Below, piece by piece: positions 57,111-64,000 of a stretch of 64,000 nt of DNA (the stretch's first letter is position 1; every line of letters begins with the position of its first letter). The notes beneath the pieces are model-generated. The model searched no databases, was not told the origin of the DNA, and saw only the letters and a program-made list of their open reading frames with translations. This stretch comes from [Haemophilus] felis (GTDB lineage Bacteria > Pseudomonadota > Gammaproteobacteria > Enterobacterales > Pasteurellaceae), in assembly GCA_002015125.1 (NCBI GenBank), contig MUYB01000026.1, forward strand, positions 1 to 64,000, given 5' to 3'. A program made the translations under genes and the position numbers.

Positions 57111-58616
57111 ATGTCAGATAAAAAATACATTATCGCTTTAGATCAGGGTACAACAAGTTCAAGAGCAGTGTTATTAGATCATAATGCTAATGTGGTAGAA
57201 ATTGCTCAACGGGAATTTACCCAAATTTATCCACAAGCAGGGTGGGTGGAACATAATCCTATGGAAATTTGGGCAACACAAAGTTCTACTTTGAATGAGG
57301 TTGTGGCTAAAGCGGGCATCACTTCCGATCAAATTGCTGCTATTGGTATTACTAACCAACGTGAAACCACCATCGTATGGGAAAAAGAAACGGGTAAACC
57401 TGTTTATAATGCCATTGTGTGGCAATGTCGTCGAACAGCAGATATTACTGATAAGTTAAAAGCAGATGGACACGAAGATTATATTCGAAAAACTACAGGA
57501 TTAGTGGTTGATCCTTATTTCTCAGGGACGAAAGTAAAATGGATTTTAGATAATGTTGAAGGCGCTAGAGAAAAAGCTGAATGTGGAGAATTATTATTTG
57601 GTACGGTTGATACTTGGTTAGTTTGGAAACTAACACAAGGTCGTGTACATGTAACGGATTACACTAACGCCTCTCGTACCATGTTATTTAATATTCATAG
57701 CAAAACTTGGGATTCCAAAATGTTGGAATTACTGAATATTCCTCGTTCTATGCTACCTGAAGTAAGAAATTCCTCTGAAGTTTATGGACAAACAAACATT
57801 GGGGGTAAAGGTGGAGTTAGAATTCCTGTTGCAGGAATTGCAGGGGATCAGCAAGCTGCACTTTACGGTCATCTTTGTGTTAACGCCGGTCAAGCGAAAA
57901 ATACTTATGGTACGGGTTGCTTTATGTTAATGCATACTGGCGATACAGCTGTTCAATCTAAAAATGGATTATTGACAACTATCGCATGTAATGCAAAAGG
58001 TGAACCAGCTTATGCTTTAGAAGGATCTATTTTTATGGGTGGTGCATCTATTCAATGGTTGCGTGATGAGCTAAAAATTGTACATGACAGTTTTGACTCA
58101 GAATATTTCGCAACAAAAGTACCTGATTGTAATGGCGTGTATGTTGTGCCAGCATTCACAGGTTTGGGGGCGCCTTATTGGGATCCTTATGCACGAGGCG
58201 CTATCTTTGGTTTATCTAGAGGGGCTAATCGTAACCATATCGTTCGTGCTACATTGGAATCTATTGCTTATCAAACTCGAGATGTACTTGAAGCGATGCA
58301 ATCAGATTCCAGCCAAAAACTCAGTGCATTAAGAGTTGATGGCGGTGCTACTGCGAACAATTTCTTGATGCAATTCCAAGCGGATATTCTTGCAACCCAA
58401 GTTGAAAGACCTAAAGTAAAAGAGGTTACTGCTCTTGGTGCAGCATATCTTGCGGGATTAGCCACAGGTTTTTGGAAGGATCTTGATGAATTGCGTGATA
58501 AAGCTGCAATTGAAAAAAGCTTTATTCCTGATGGTGATGAAGAGAAACGTAATAGACGCTATAAAGGTTGGAAAAAAGCAGTAAAACGTAGCTTAGAATG
58601 GGAAAAAGACGAATAA
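57111..58616 (+). CDS. glpK: Glycerol kinase GlpK
   Basis: ATP-dependent phosphorylation of glycerol, trapping it in the cell. FGGY kinase with [12 protein letters not shown] (ATP site), [36 protein letters not shown] and [20 protein letters not shown]. 501 residues. At the C-terminal EIIA-Glc contact the glutamate that supplies the Zn ligand in E. coli (Glu478) aligns to Lys479 here, so inducer exclusion through EIIA-Glc may be absent. Confidence 0.96.
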   Translation: MSDKKYIIALDQGTTSSRAVLLDHNANVVEIAQREFTQIYPQAGWVEHNPMEIWATQSSTLNEVVAKAGITSDQIAAIGITNQRETTIVWEKETGKPVYNAIVWQCRRTADITDKLKADGHEDYIRKTTGLVVDPYFSGTKVKWILDNVEGAREKAECGELLFGTVDTWLVWKLTQGRVHVTDYTNASRTMLFNIHSKTWDSKMLELLNIPRSMLPEVRNSSEVYGQTNIGGKGGVRIPVAGIAGDQQAALYGHLCVNAGQAKNTYGTGCFMLMHTGDTAVQSKNGLLTTIACNAKGEPAYALEGSIFMGGASIQWLRDELKIVHDSFDSEYFATKVPDCNGVYVVPAFTGLGAPYWDPYARGAIFGLSRGANRNHIVRATLESIAYQTRDVLEAMQSDSSQKLSALRVDGGATANNFLMQFQADILATQVERPKVKEVTALGAAYLAGLATGFWKDLDELRDKAAIEKSFIPDGDEEKRNRRYKGWKKAVKRSLEWEKDE

Positions 58617-58640
58617 AACTTAGTCATTAAAATTAAACTA

Positions 58641-58698
58641 AATCTACACTTAGGTATAAAGGTTATTTCTAGTACAGGTCTAAGTGTAGATTTTTTTT
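58641..58698 (+). terminator. Terminator of glpF-glpK
   Basis: A 13-bp perfect stem (58641-58653 with 58680-58692), 26-nt loop, and eight T. Confidence 0.8.
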
Positions 58699-58750
58699 AT
58701 TTAGAAATTGTTTATAATGTGTGCTCTTTTACTTATTTTTAGGAGCTTTT

Positions 58751-59173
58751 ATGAGCTTTATTAAAGAATTTCGCGAATTCGCGATGCGTGGTAATGTGGT
58801 TGATATGGCTGTGGGTGTGATTATCGGCGGAGCATTTGGCAAAATTGTGAGTTCGTTAGTGGCCGATGTATTTATGCCGGTATTAGGTATTTTTACTGGC
58901 GGTATAGACTTTAAAGATTTGAAGTTTGTATTAAAAGATGCTGTTGGTGATGTACCGGCGGTAACATTAAATTATGGTGTTTTTGTGCAACATGTTGTGG
59001 ATTTTGTGATTATTGCTTTTGCTATTTTCCTAATGATCAAAGCATTAAATAAATTAAAAAATGAAAAACCAGCAGAATCTGCACAGCCACCAAAACCATC
59101 AAATGAAGAAGTATTGTTGACCGAAATTCGTGATTTATTGAAAAAACAAGTTAATTTTAATCTTCCCAGCTAA
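58751..59173 (+). CDS. mscL: Large-conductance mechanosensitive channel MscL
   Basis: 140 residues; homopentameric emergency pressure valve. N-terminal amphipathic [31 protein letters not shown] leads into TM1, a periplasmic loop and TM2 (about residues 72-98), then a charged C-terminal helix. ATG 58751 after AGGAGC; the longer frame to 58721 is not used. Its terminator begins within the last codons. Confidence 0.95.
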   Translation: MSFIKEFREFAMRGNVVDMAVGVIIGGAFGKIVSSLVADVFMPVLGIFTGGIDFKDLKFVLKDAVGDVPAVTLNYGVFVQHVVDFVIIAFAIFLMIKALNKLKNEKPAESAQPPKPSNEEVLLTEIRDLLKKQVNFNLPS

Positions 59174-59192
59174 AAATTGGGAAGATTTTTTT
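59159..59192 (+). terminator. Terminator of mscL
   Basis: AATCTTCCCA (59159-59168) with TGGGAAGATT (59178-59187) and a T-run; the mscL stop codon lies in the loop. Confidence 0.8.
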
Positions 59193-59202
59193 ATGGAAAA
59201 GC

Positions 59203-59211
59203 ACCGCACTT
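59203..59211 (-). repeat. DNA uptake sequence (Hin-type USS)
   Basis: ACCGCACTT on the plus strand (AAGTGCGGT on minus), between mscL and rraB. Confidence 0.85.
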
Positions 59212-59229
59212 TATAGCGAGAGGATGAAA

Positions 59230-59631
59230 ATGAACAACTTAGCAGAATTACAAGCAGAAACCAGAGAAATTATTGCTGATTTATTTAACGACGGCAGTGA
59301 TCCTGACGCCCTTTATATTGTTGAACATCATATTGCCCATTATGATTTTGATAAATTAGAAAAAATTGCTGTGGAAGCATTTAAATTAGATTACGAAGTC
59401 TCTGAAGCAGAAGAATTTGAAGATGAAGATGGCAAAGTGATTTATTGTTTTGATATTATCAGTGAAATTGAATTACTTCCTGAATTTATTGATGCTCAAC
59501 AAAAACAATTATTACCGTTGATCGAAAAATTTGGGGGAATTTACGACGGCTGGGGCACCTATTTTGAAGATCCAAATTCAGAAGAAGATGAATACGGCGA
59601 AGACGGTGAATTTTTTGATGATGAAGAGTAA
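59230..59631 (+). CDS. rraB: Regulator of ribonuclease E activity B (RraB)
   Basis: 133 residues, very acidic, with [11 protein letters not shown] near the C-terminus and a final Glu/Asp-rich tail, as in RraB. In E. coli the protein binds the C-terminal half of RNase E and inhibits some cleavages. Start chosen at ATG 59230, six nt after GAGAGG; ATG 59224 abuts that site too closely. Confidence 0.93.
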   Translation: MNNLAELQAETREIIADLFNDGSDPDALYIVEHHIAHYDFDKLEKIAVEAFKLDYEVSEAEEFEDEDGKVIYCFDIISEIELLPEFIDAQQKQLLPLIEKFGGIYDGWGTYFEDPNSEEDEYGEDGEFFDDEE

Positions 59632-59642
59632 ATAGCAAAATT

Positions 59643-59670
59643 AAGGTGGATTTTTCCACCTTTCTTTTTT
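59643..59670. terminator. Terminator between rraB and trmN6
   Basis: AAGGTGGA (59643-59650) with TCCACCTT (59655-59662), then CTTTTTT on the plus strand; mainly for rraB. Confidence 0.75.
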
Positions 59671-60388
59671 AGAACTTCAAATAAAAATCTTGGGTTAACT
59701 GTTTAAATTCATCAGTATATTGATTATTTTCATCATAAATAACCAATTGGGTTTGTTTCAAGGTTTTCTGAGTAAATTCAAAACTTAATAATAAGCGTTG
59801 GGTTGTTTTTCCTTTTTTAGTGATGACTTCACAATATTCCGTGCAAAAAAGTGCCTGTGGTTCAGTATAAAGTGCGGTTTGTTGTATTAAATTTTTTCCT
59901 GCTTCATAAGGTAATACAAACTGAATTTTGCCTTGCGCCGCTAAACAATTTGCCGCCGCCATTAACCAAGCAAAATGATTTTGTTGCATATAACGAGCTA
60001 ATTCTCGTTGTTGTGATGTACATTTTACTCCAATGGAAAAATAGGGCGGATTTGCCACAATTAAATCAAATTTTTCCGTTGTATTTGCACAAAAATCAAA
60101 AATATCTTGGTGATAACATTGAATTTTATTTGCCCAAGGTGATTGTTGGCAATTTTCGGTGGCTTGGTGAAAAGCGTTAGGATCTTTTTCTACTGCATTG
60201 ATTTTACTTATTTTTTCACTTCGTTGTGCTAGCATCAACGCAATTAATCCCGTACCAGTGCCTAAATCCAATATTTGCTTTTTTTCAGAAATATCCGCCC
60301 AAGCACCCAGTAGCACACCGTCAGTGCCCACTTTCATTGCGCATTGATCCTGTGCGACATAAAATTGTTTGAACTGAAATCCCGACAT
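59669..60388 (-). CDS. trmN6: tRNA1(Val) (adenine-37-N6)-methyltransferase TrmN6 (YfiC)
   Basis: 239 residues. SAM-binding motif ILDLGTGTGLIALMLAQRS (about residues 39-57) and catalytic NPPYF (about 112-116), typical of N6-adenine methyltransferases; FKQFYVAQDQCAMKVGTDGVLLGAWA is the YfiC N-terminal signature. Divergent from srmB, as in E. coli. Confidence 0.92.
   Translation of the reverse strand: MSGFQFKQFYVAQDQCAMKVGTDGVLLGAWADISEKKQILDLGTGTGLIALMLAQRSEKISKINAVEKDPNAFHQATENCQQSPWANKIQCYHQDIFDFCANTTEKFDLIVANPPYFSIGVKCTSQQRELARYMQQNHFAWLMAAANCLAAQGKIQFVLPYEAGKNLIQQTALYTEPQALFCTEYCEVITKKGKTTQRLLLSFEFTQKTLKQTQLVIYDENNQYTDEFKQLTQDFYLKF
59870..59878 (+). repeat. DNA uptake sequence (Hin-type USS)
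   Basis: Exact AAGTGCGGT inside trmN6. Confidence 0.8.
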
Positions 60389-60408
60389 ATTTTTCCTTAA
60401 ATCCCTGT

Positions 60409-60417
60409 AAGTGCGGT
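60409..60417 (+). repeat. DNA uptake sequence (Hin-type USS) next to the srmB -10
   Basis: Exact AAGTGCGGT whose last base is the first base of a TATAAT (60417-60422), the probable srmB -10. Confidence 0.8.
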
Positions 60418-60455
60418 ATAATTTGCGCCAATTTTTCTTATGGTAACAAACAACA

Positions 60456-61790
60456 ATGACACAAGCATCTTTTGAGGATTTTGATTTAGATCCCAGTTTA
60501 TTAAAAGCATTACAGAAAAAAGGCTACACACGCCCAACCAGTATTCAGCAAGAGGCCATTCCTGTCGCCATGGAACAGCAGGATATTTTAGGTTCTGCCC
60601 CTACTGGCACGGGAAAAACCGCTGCATTTTTATTGCCAGCCTTGCAGCATTTATTGGATTATCCCCGTCGCAAACCCGGTCCGCCACGAATCTTGGTGTT
60701 AACGCCCACCAGAGAATTGGCGATGCAAGTGGCAGAGCAAGCAGAAGAATTGGCACAATTTACTCATTTAAATATTGCCACGATCACAGGCGGTGTCGCC
60801 TATCAAAATCACGGTGAAGTGTTTAATAAAAATCAAGATCTTGTGGTGGCAACCCCTGGTCGCTTGTTGCAATACATCAAAGAAGAAAATTTTGATTGCC
60901 GCTCGGTGGAAATTCTCATTTTCGATGAAGCAGATCGTATGTTGCAAATGGGCTTTGGTCAGGATGCGGAAAAAATCGCCGCTGAAACGCGCTGGCGCCA
61001 GCAGACAATGCTATTTTCTGCCACGTTGGAAGGGGAATTACTGGTGGATTTTGCCCAGCGCTTGCTTGAAGATCCTGTGCAAGTGGATGCGGAACCTAGT
61101 CGCCGTGAACGCAAAAAAATTCAGCAATGGTATTACCATGCCGACAGCCAAGAACATAAAGTGAAATTGTTGGCTCGTTTTATTGAACAAGAACAAGTGA
61201 GCCGTGGCATTGTGTTTGTGCGTCGCCGAGAAGATGCACGAGAATTATCAGAAATTTTGCGCAAACGCGGTATTCGTTCCACTTATTTAGAGGGCGAAAT
61301 GGCGCAAACCCAACGTAATAACGCCATTGATAAGTTGAAAAATCAAGTAGTTACGGTATTAGTAGCAACGGATGTAGCGGCGCGTGGCATTGACATTGAT
61401 GACGTGAGCCACATTATGAATTTTGATTTGCCTTACAGCGCCGACACTTATTTACATCGCATTGGGCGAACCGCACGAGCGGGCAAAAAAGGCGCCGCCG
61501 TATCTTTTGTGGAAGCACACGATTACAAATTGCTTGGCAAAATTAAGCGTTACACCGAAGAATTACTTAAAGCCAGAATTATTGAGGGATTGGAACCGCG
61601 CACCAAAGCGCCAAAAGACGGCGAAGTGAAAAGCGTGACGAAAAAGCAAAAAGCGCGCATTAAACAAAAAGCAGAAGAGCAGAAAAAACAAGCACAAAAA
61701 AAGAAAATTAAGCTACGCCACAAAGACACTAAAAATATTGGCAAACGAAGAAAGCCGAGTACTGTGCTGGAAAATATTGGAGAAAAATAA
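60456..61790 (+). CDS. srmB: DEAD-box RNA helicase SrmB
   Basis: 444-residue helicase that assists early 50S subunit assembly. Motifs: Q-motif FEDFDLDPSLLKALQKKGYTRPTSIQ (F and Q), I APTGTGKT, Ia PTRELA, II DEAD, III SAT, V ATDVAARGID, VI HRIGRTARAG. A lysine-rich tail (about residues 385-444) is likely RNA-binding. SrmB rather than RhlE or DeaD is suggested by size and by linkage to trmN6. Confidence 0.93.
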   Translation: MTQASFEDFDLDPSLLKALQKKGYTRPTSIQQEAIPVAMEQQDILGSAPTGTGKTAAFLLPALQHLLDYPRRKPGPPRILVLTPTRELAMQVAEQAEELAQFTHLNIATITGGVAYQNHGEVFNKNQDLVVATPGRLLQYIKEENFDCRSVEILIFDEADRMLQMGFGQDAEKIAAETRWRQQTMLFSATLEGELLVDFAQRLLEDPVQVDAEPSRRERKKIQQWYYHADSQEHKVKLLARFIEQEQVSRGIVFVRRREDARELSEILRKRGIRSTYLEGEMAQTQRNNAIDKLKNQVVTVLVATDVAARGIDIDDVSHIMNFDLPYSADTYLHRIGRTARAGKKGAAVSFVEAHDYKLLGKIKRYTEELLKARIIEGLEPRTKAPKDGEVKSVTKKQKARIKQKAEEQKKQAQKKKIKLRHKDTKNIGKRRKPSTVLENIGEK

Positions 61791-61794
61791 AGAT

Positions 61795-61829
61795 AAAAAA
61801 GGTTTAACTTATGTGGTTAAACCTTTTTT
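61795..61829 (+). terminator. Terminator of srmB
   Basis: A 14-bp perfect stem with A-tract and T-tract (61795-61808 with 61816-61829), possibly bidirectional. Confidence 0.85.
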
Positions 61830-61900
61830 CTCGCCTATTTTATATTTCTAACGGCAGAATGACTTTTAAAATTCTTGTTTATTAAATGTATTTTTATTCC

Positions 61901-62404
61901 TTAGAATAATTGTTTAATGGTATTAAATGGCAAAATGAGTGATAAAGGCTGGTCAATTAAGGGAATTGCTCCAAAAGAGCGGTACCAGTTCGCAACATTT
62001 TGATCTTTGGCTTCAATGAATAATCCTACTCCCCCGACTTGTTCTGCTACTAACATACAACGTTGAGCTGCTTTTAATAAAAGTTGCCCACCTAATCCAT
62101 AGCCTTGAACGTTTTTGGCAACGGCTAATCGAGCCAAAGTAAAAAGGGGAATTTGATGAGAACCTAGACGTTTTGCCAACGTATTAGGTAATGTTTTGGG
62201 CGAAATGGCATTCAGTGTAATTGTATAAAAACCTAAAATTTGCTCTGAATTATTATCAATCGCCACATAGGTTTTAGATGTACTCCTTTCGTGCGATTGG
62301 CGAGCGTATTTACTCAAAAAGTCATTGAGTTGTGCGTTACCACAATCAAATTCTTCTCTTTTATGGATTTTACTCAGCTTTTCTTCCCTCCAATTAAAGT
62401 TCAT
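61901..62404 (-). CDS. GNAT-family toxin (TacT/AtaT-like acetyltransferase)
   Basis: 167 residues. Acetyltransferase fold with acetyl-CoA motif TLARLAVAKNVQGYGLGGQLLLKAA (V/I-x-x-x-x-Q-G-x-G-x-G, about residues 92-116) and the C-terminal catalytic-type tyrosine in VANWYRSFGAIPL. The N-terminal DCGNAQLNDFLSKYARQSHE is typical of DUF1778-linked GNAT toxins, which acetylate aminoacyl-tRNAs to stop translation. It overlaps the upstream antitoxin by 11 nt. The tRNA target is unknown. Confidence 0.88.
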   Translation of the reverse strand: MNFNWREEKLSKIHKREEFDCGNAQLNDFLSKYARQSHERSTSKTYVAIDNNSEQILGFYTITLNAISPKTLPNTLAKRLGSHQIPLFTLARLAVAKNVQGYGLGGQLLLKAAQRCMLVAEQVGGVGLFIEAKDQNVANWYRSFGAIPLIDQPLSLILPFNTIKQLF

Positions 62405-62687
62405 TGTAGCTTTCCTTTAATGCAAGAGCGGCTTTTTTCAAACGTTCATTTGGTGCAGGCGGATTATCAAGCAATTCACAAATAAATTCCCAGTCTTTTT
62501 CAGAAAGCTGTTTTTCTTCGACAGTTTGTGCTTTATATACAGGTTCAAAAACCAAACGAGAAAGATCCGAAGATGCGACTAAACGCAGTGAATCCCCTTC
62601 GGATAGATTAAATTTAGCAAGAAGTGTTTTAGGCAGGCGAATAGCGGTGCTATTTCCCCATTTGCTAATAGTAAGTGATGCTGACAT
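62394..62687 (-). CDS. Chimeric antitoxin: AbrB/MazE-type N-terminus with DUF1778-type tail
   Basis: 97 residues. Residues 1-48 look like a SpoVT-AbrB/MazE domain (ISKWGNSTAIRLPKTLLAKFNLSEGDSLRLV), a swapped-hairpin DNA-binding fold. Residues about 58-97 (LSEKDWEFICELLDNPPAPNERLKKAALALKE) look like the toxin-neutralising tail of DUF1778 ribbon-helix-helix antitoxins such as AtaR. The usual partner of a GNAT toxin has a ribbon-helix-helix N-terminus; here that part is replaced. ATG 62687 follows GGAG. It probably neutralises the toxin and represses the operon. Confidence 0.85.
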   Translation of the reverse strand: MSASLTISKWGNSTAIRLPKTLLAKFNLSEGDSLRLVASSDLSRLVFEPVYKAQTVEEKQLSEKDWEFICELLDNPPAPNERLKKAALALKESYNEL

Positions 62688-62710
62688 ACTAACTCCGTAG
62701 ATCTTTTTGT

Positions 62711-62749
62711 AGATACAAAGGATTGTATATCTCAGAGAAATTTAGTCAA
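62711..62749 (-). promoter_or_regulatory. Toxin-antitoxin promoter and operator
   Basis: On the minus strand TTGACT (62749-62744), 16-nt spacer, TACAAT (62727-62722). An inverted repeat AGATACAA (62711-62718) and TTGTATATCT (62723-62732, one two-base insertion) covers the -10 and start site, the expected place for antitoxin autorepression. Confidence 0.6.
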
Positions 62750-63019
62750 TAAAAAATAATTAGCTCAAAATTTGAGTTTACCGTTTTTAAACCTCCACTC
62801 TTGTTTCAATTTTTCAAAAAAGTTTAAATTTCCTCAAACTTATGAACAACCATAACTCCCCCGATTAGGTAATATGGCGAATACAGTGAATTTGGATATG
62901 TAGGGAGAGCGGTGGTTAAATATCATCAGGCGTGGATTTTTTCTTTAATTTCTTTTCTATTTCTTTTCTCTTTCTCTTTCTGCAATCGTTCGCTTTTAGG
63001 CGATATTTCCTATAAAATG

Positions 63020-63028
63020 ACCGCACTT
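63020..63028 (-). repeat. DNA uptake sequence (Hin-type USS)
   Basis: ACCGCACTT on the plus strand, directly after a TATAAA-type -10 in front of slyD. Confidence 0.8.
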
Positions 63029-63053
63029 TTTCACATTGATAATTGGAGAAACA

Positions 63054-63656
63054 ATGAAAGTAGCAAAAAATGTTGTGGTAAGCATTGCTTATCAAGTTCG
63101 CACGCAAGATGGTGTGTTGGTTGATGAGGCACCAGCGAATCAGCCTTTGGAATATTTACAAGGTCATAATAATTTGGTGATTGGCTTGGAAAACGCTTTG
63201 GAAGGTAAAGCGGTTGGCGATAAATTTGAGGTTCGTGTTAAACCTGAAGAGGGTTATGGCGAATACAATGACAATATGGTGCAACGTGTGCCAAAAGAGG
63301 TTTTCCAAGGGGTTGATGAATTAGTGGTGGGTATGCGTTTTATCGCCGATACCGACATTGGTCCATTGCCTGTGGTGATTACTGAAGTGGGCGAAGACGA
63401 TGCTGTGGTGGACGGAAACCATATGCTTGCTGGTCAAGAATTGCACTTTACCGTTGAGGTGGTGGCAACTCGTGAAGCGACTTTAGAAGAAATCGCACAT
63501 GGTCATCTTCATCAAGAGGGCGGTTGCTGCGGTGGTCATCATCATGATAGCGATGAAGAAGGTCACGGCTGTGGTTGTGGCGGTCATCATGATCACCACC
63601 ATCATCATGAGCATGAACATGAAGGTTGTTGCGGACAACATGGCTGTAAACACTAG
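63054..63656 (+). CDS. slyD: FKBP-type peptidyl-prolyl isomerase and metallochaperone SlyD
   Basis: 200 residues. FKBP domain with the chaperone insert-in-flap (KNVVVSIAYQVRTQDGVLVDEA, GLENALEGKAVGDKFEVRVKPEEGYGEY, then the insert). The C-terminal tail (about residues 150-200) is packed with His and Cys, the Ni2+-binding region that supports hydrogenase maturation in E. coli. ATG 63054 after GGAG. Confidence 0.95.
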   Translation: MKVAKNVVVSIAYQVRTQDGVLVDEAPANQPLEYLQGHNNLVIGLENALEGKAVGDKFEVRVKPEEGYGEYNDNMVQRVPKEVFQGVDELVVGMRFIADTDIGPLPVVITEVGEDDAVVDGNHMLAGQELHFTVEVVATREATLEEIAHGHLHQEGGCCGGHHHDSDEEGHGCGCGGHHDHHHHHEHEHEGCCGQHGCKH

Positions 63657-63667
63657 TATTCAAACTA

Positions 63668-63697
63668 TGAATCCCTGCTTATTAGCGGGGATTTTTT
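63668..63697 (+). terminator. Terminator of slyD
   Basis: ATCCCTGC and GCGGGGAT (one G-T pair) around a TTATTA loop, followed by six T. Confidence 0.8.
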
Positions 63698-63790
63698 ATG
63701 TTCAGGGATTTTCCTGTTCTTAATTTTTAACCTCATTTTTCTCCCTTTTAAGCTATAATGTTCCCATATTTTTTTATTAATGGATAACCT

Positions 63791-64000
63791 ATGGCTCAAA
63801 TTGCAGAAAATCCTCTCGTTCTTGTGGACGGTTCTTCTTATTTATATCGCGCTTTTCACGCATTTCCTCCCTTAACTAATTCCTTAAAAGAGCCTACTGG
63901 AGCAATGTATGGCGTGTTGAATATGCTTAAAAGTTTGATTGCACAGGTTCAACCAAGTCATATTGCTGTGGTATTTGATGCGAAGGGTAAAACTTTTCGT
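63791..64000 (+). CDS. polA: DNA polymerase I PolA, N-terminal 70 codons (cut by window end)
   Basis: The reading frame starts at ATG 63791 and is open to the window edge. The residues match the 5'-3' exonuclease domain start of Pol[36 protein letters not shown] and [10 protein letters not shown], which carry the first metal-binding aspartates. A TATAAT at 63754-63759 is the probable -10. The rest of the gene lies outside the window. Confidence 0.93.
   Translation, partial: MAQIAENPLVLVDGSSYLYRAFHAFPPLTNSLKEPTGAMYGVLNMLKSLIAQVQPSHIAVVFDAKGKTFR

Larger units (their letters stand above)
62688..63053. other. Intergenic region between the antitoxin and slyD
   Basis: Contains the toxin-antitoxin promoter and operator near 62711-62749 and a USS at 63020. 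From about 62760 to 63010 I see no convincing gene: a 70-codon frame from 62912 overlaps slyD in another phase and has a pyrimidine-run composition. The slyD promoter probably lies near 62985-63016 (TATAAA at 63011-63016). Confidence 0.5.

Noticed and set aside
62912..63124. 70-codon frame upstream of slyD
   Set aside because: It overlaps slyD in another phase and has low-complexity Ser/Phe composition, so it looks like chance.

Overview
The window is a chromosomal segment of a Pasteurellaceae bacterium in the Haemophilus / Aggregatibacter / Pasteurella / Rodentibacter group; I cannot fix the genus from sequence alone. The evidence is overall AT richness, gene content and order (fkpA/slyX; aroQ-accB-accC-yhdT-panF-prmA-dusB-fis; the glp genes), a GlpQ very close to Haemophilus protein D, and at least nine exact copies of the Hin-type DNA uptake sequence AAGTGCGGT. 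Nearly every gene is a recognisable core gene.

Layout. 0-4.4 kb: dcuB (minus), then yibN-secB-gpsA-cysE. 4.5-10.1 kb: an attenuated ilvGMDA operon with an Ile/Val-rich leader peptide. 10.1-14.7 kb: a DUF3108-like exported protein, fkpA/slyX, and an isolated napDA pair without the rest of the nap operon. 15-17.3 kb: a NagE-like PTS permease followed by two gene remnants. 17.4-24.1 kb: aroQ, accBC, yhdT-panF, prmA and dusB-fis. 24.3-28.2 kb: purL under a PurR box. 28.5-35.2 kb (minus): dtd, a frameshifted and truncated hsdM, engB, purB, hflD, hemG, trkH, yigZ. 35.3-36.3 kb: tusA, an IS200-type element and tandem hairpins. 36.3-43.3 kb: the complete F1Fo ATP synthase operon atpIBEFHAGDC on the minus strand, preceded by mnmG-rsmG. 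45.9-46.3 kb: the probable chromosomal origin oriC between mnmG and mioC, with DnaA boxes, many GATC sites and an AT-rich unwinding region. 46.3-47.0 kb: mioC and zapB. 47.2-58.6 kb: a glycerol/glycerol-3-phosphate cluster (glpX-glpR, glpABC, glpT-glpQ, glpF-glpK) with two perfect CRP sites between glpA and glpT. 58.7-64.0 kb: mscL, rraB, trmN6/srmB, a GNAT-type toxin-antitoxin pair, slyD and the first 70 codons of polA.

How it works together. The glp block imports glycerol (GlpF) and glycerol-3-phosphate (GlpT), frees glycerol-3-phosphate from glycerophosphodiesters (GlpQ), phosphorylates glycerol (GlpK), oxidises glycerol-3-phosphate anaerobically (GlpABC) and feeds gluconeogenesis (GlpX), with GlpR and cAMP-CRP as likely regulators. 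DcuB and GlpABC suggest fumarate-linked anaerobic growth; NapA would be a nitrate reductase but its usual electron donors are not encoded here.

Most interesting points: the antitoxin of the GNAT pair joins an AbrB/MazE-type N-terminus to a DUF1778-type toxin-binding tail; the nap operon is reduced to napDA; CysE lacks the C-terminal peptide that docks into CysK; the RBS of the IS200 transposase is sequestered in a hairpin; a PurR-like operator overlies the glpX promoter; and two deletion scars are present (hsdM, and the DUF7916-like/SLAM remnants).
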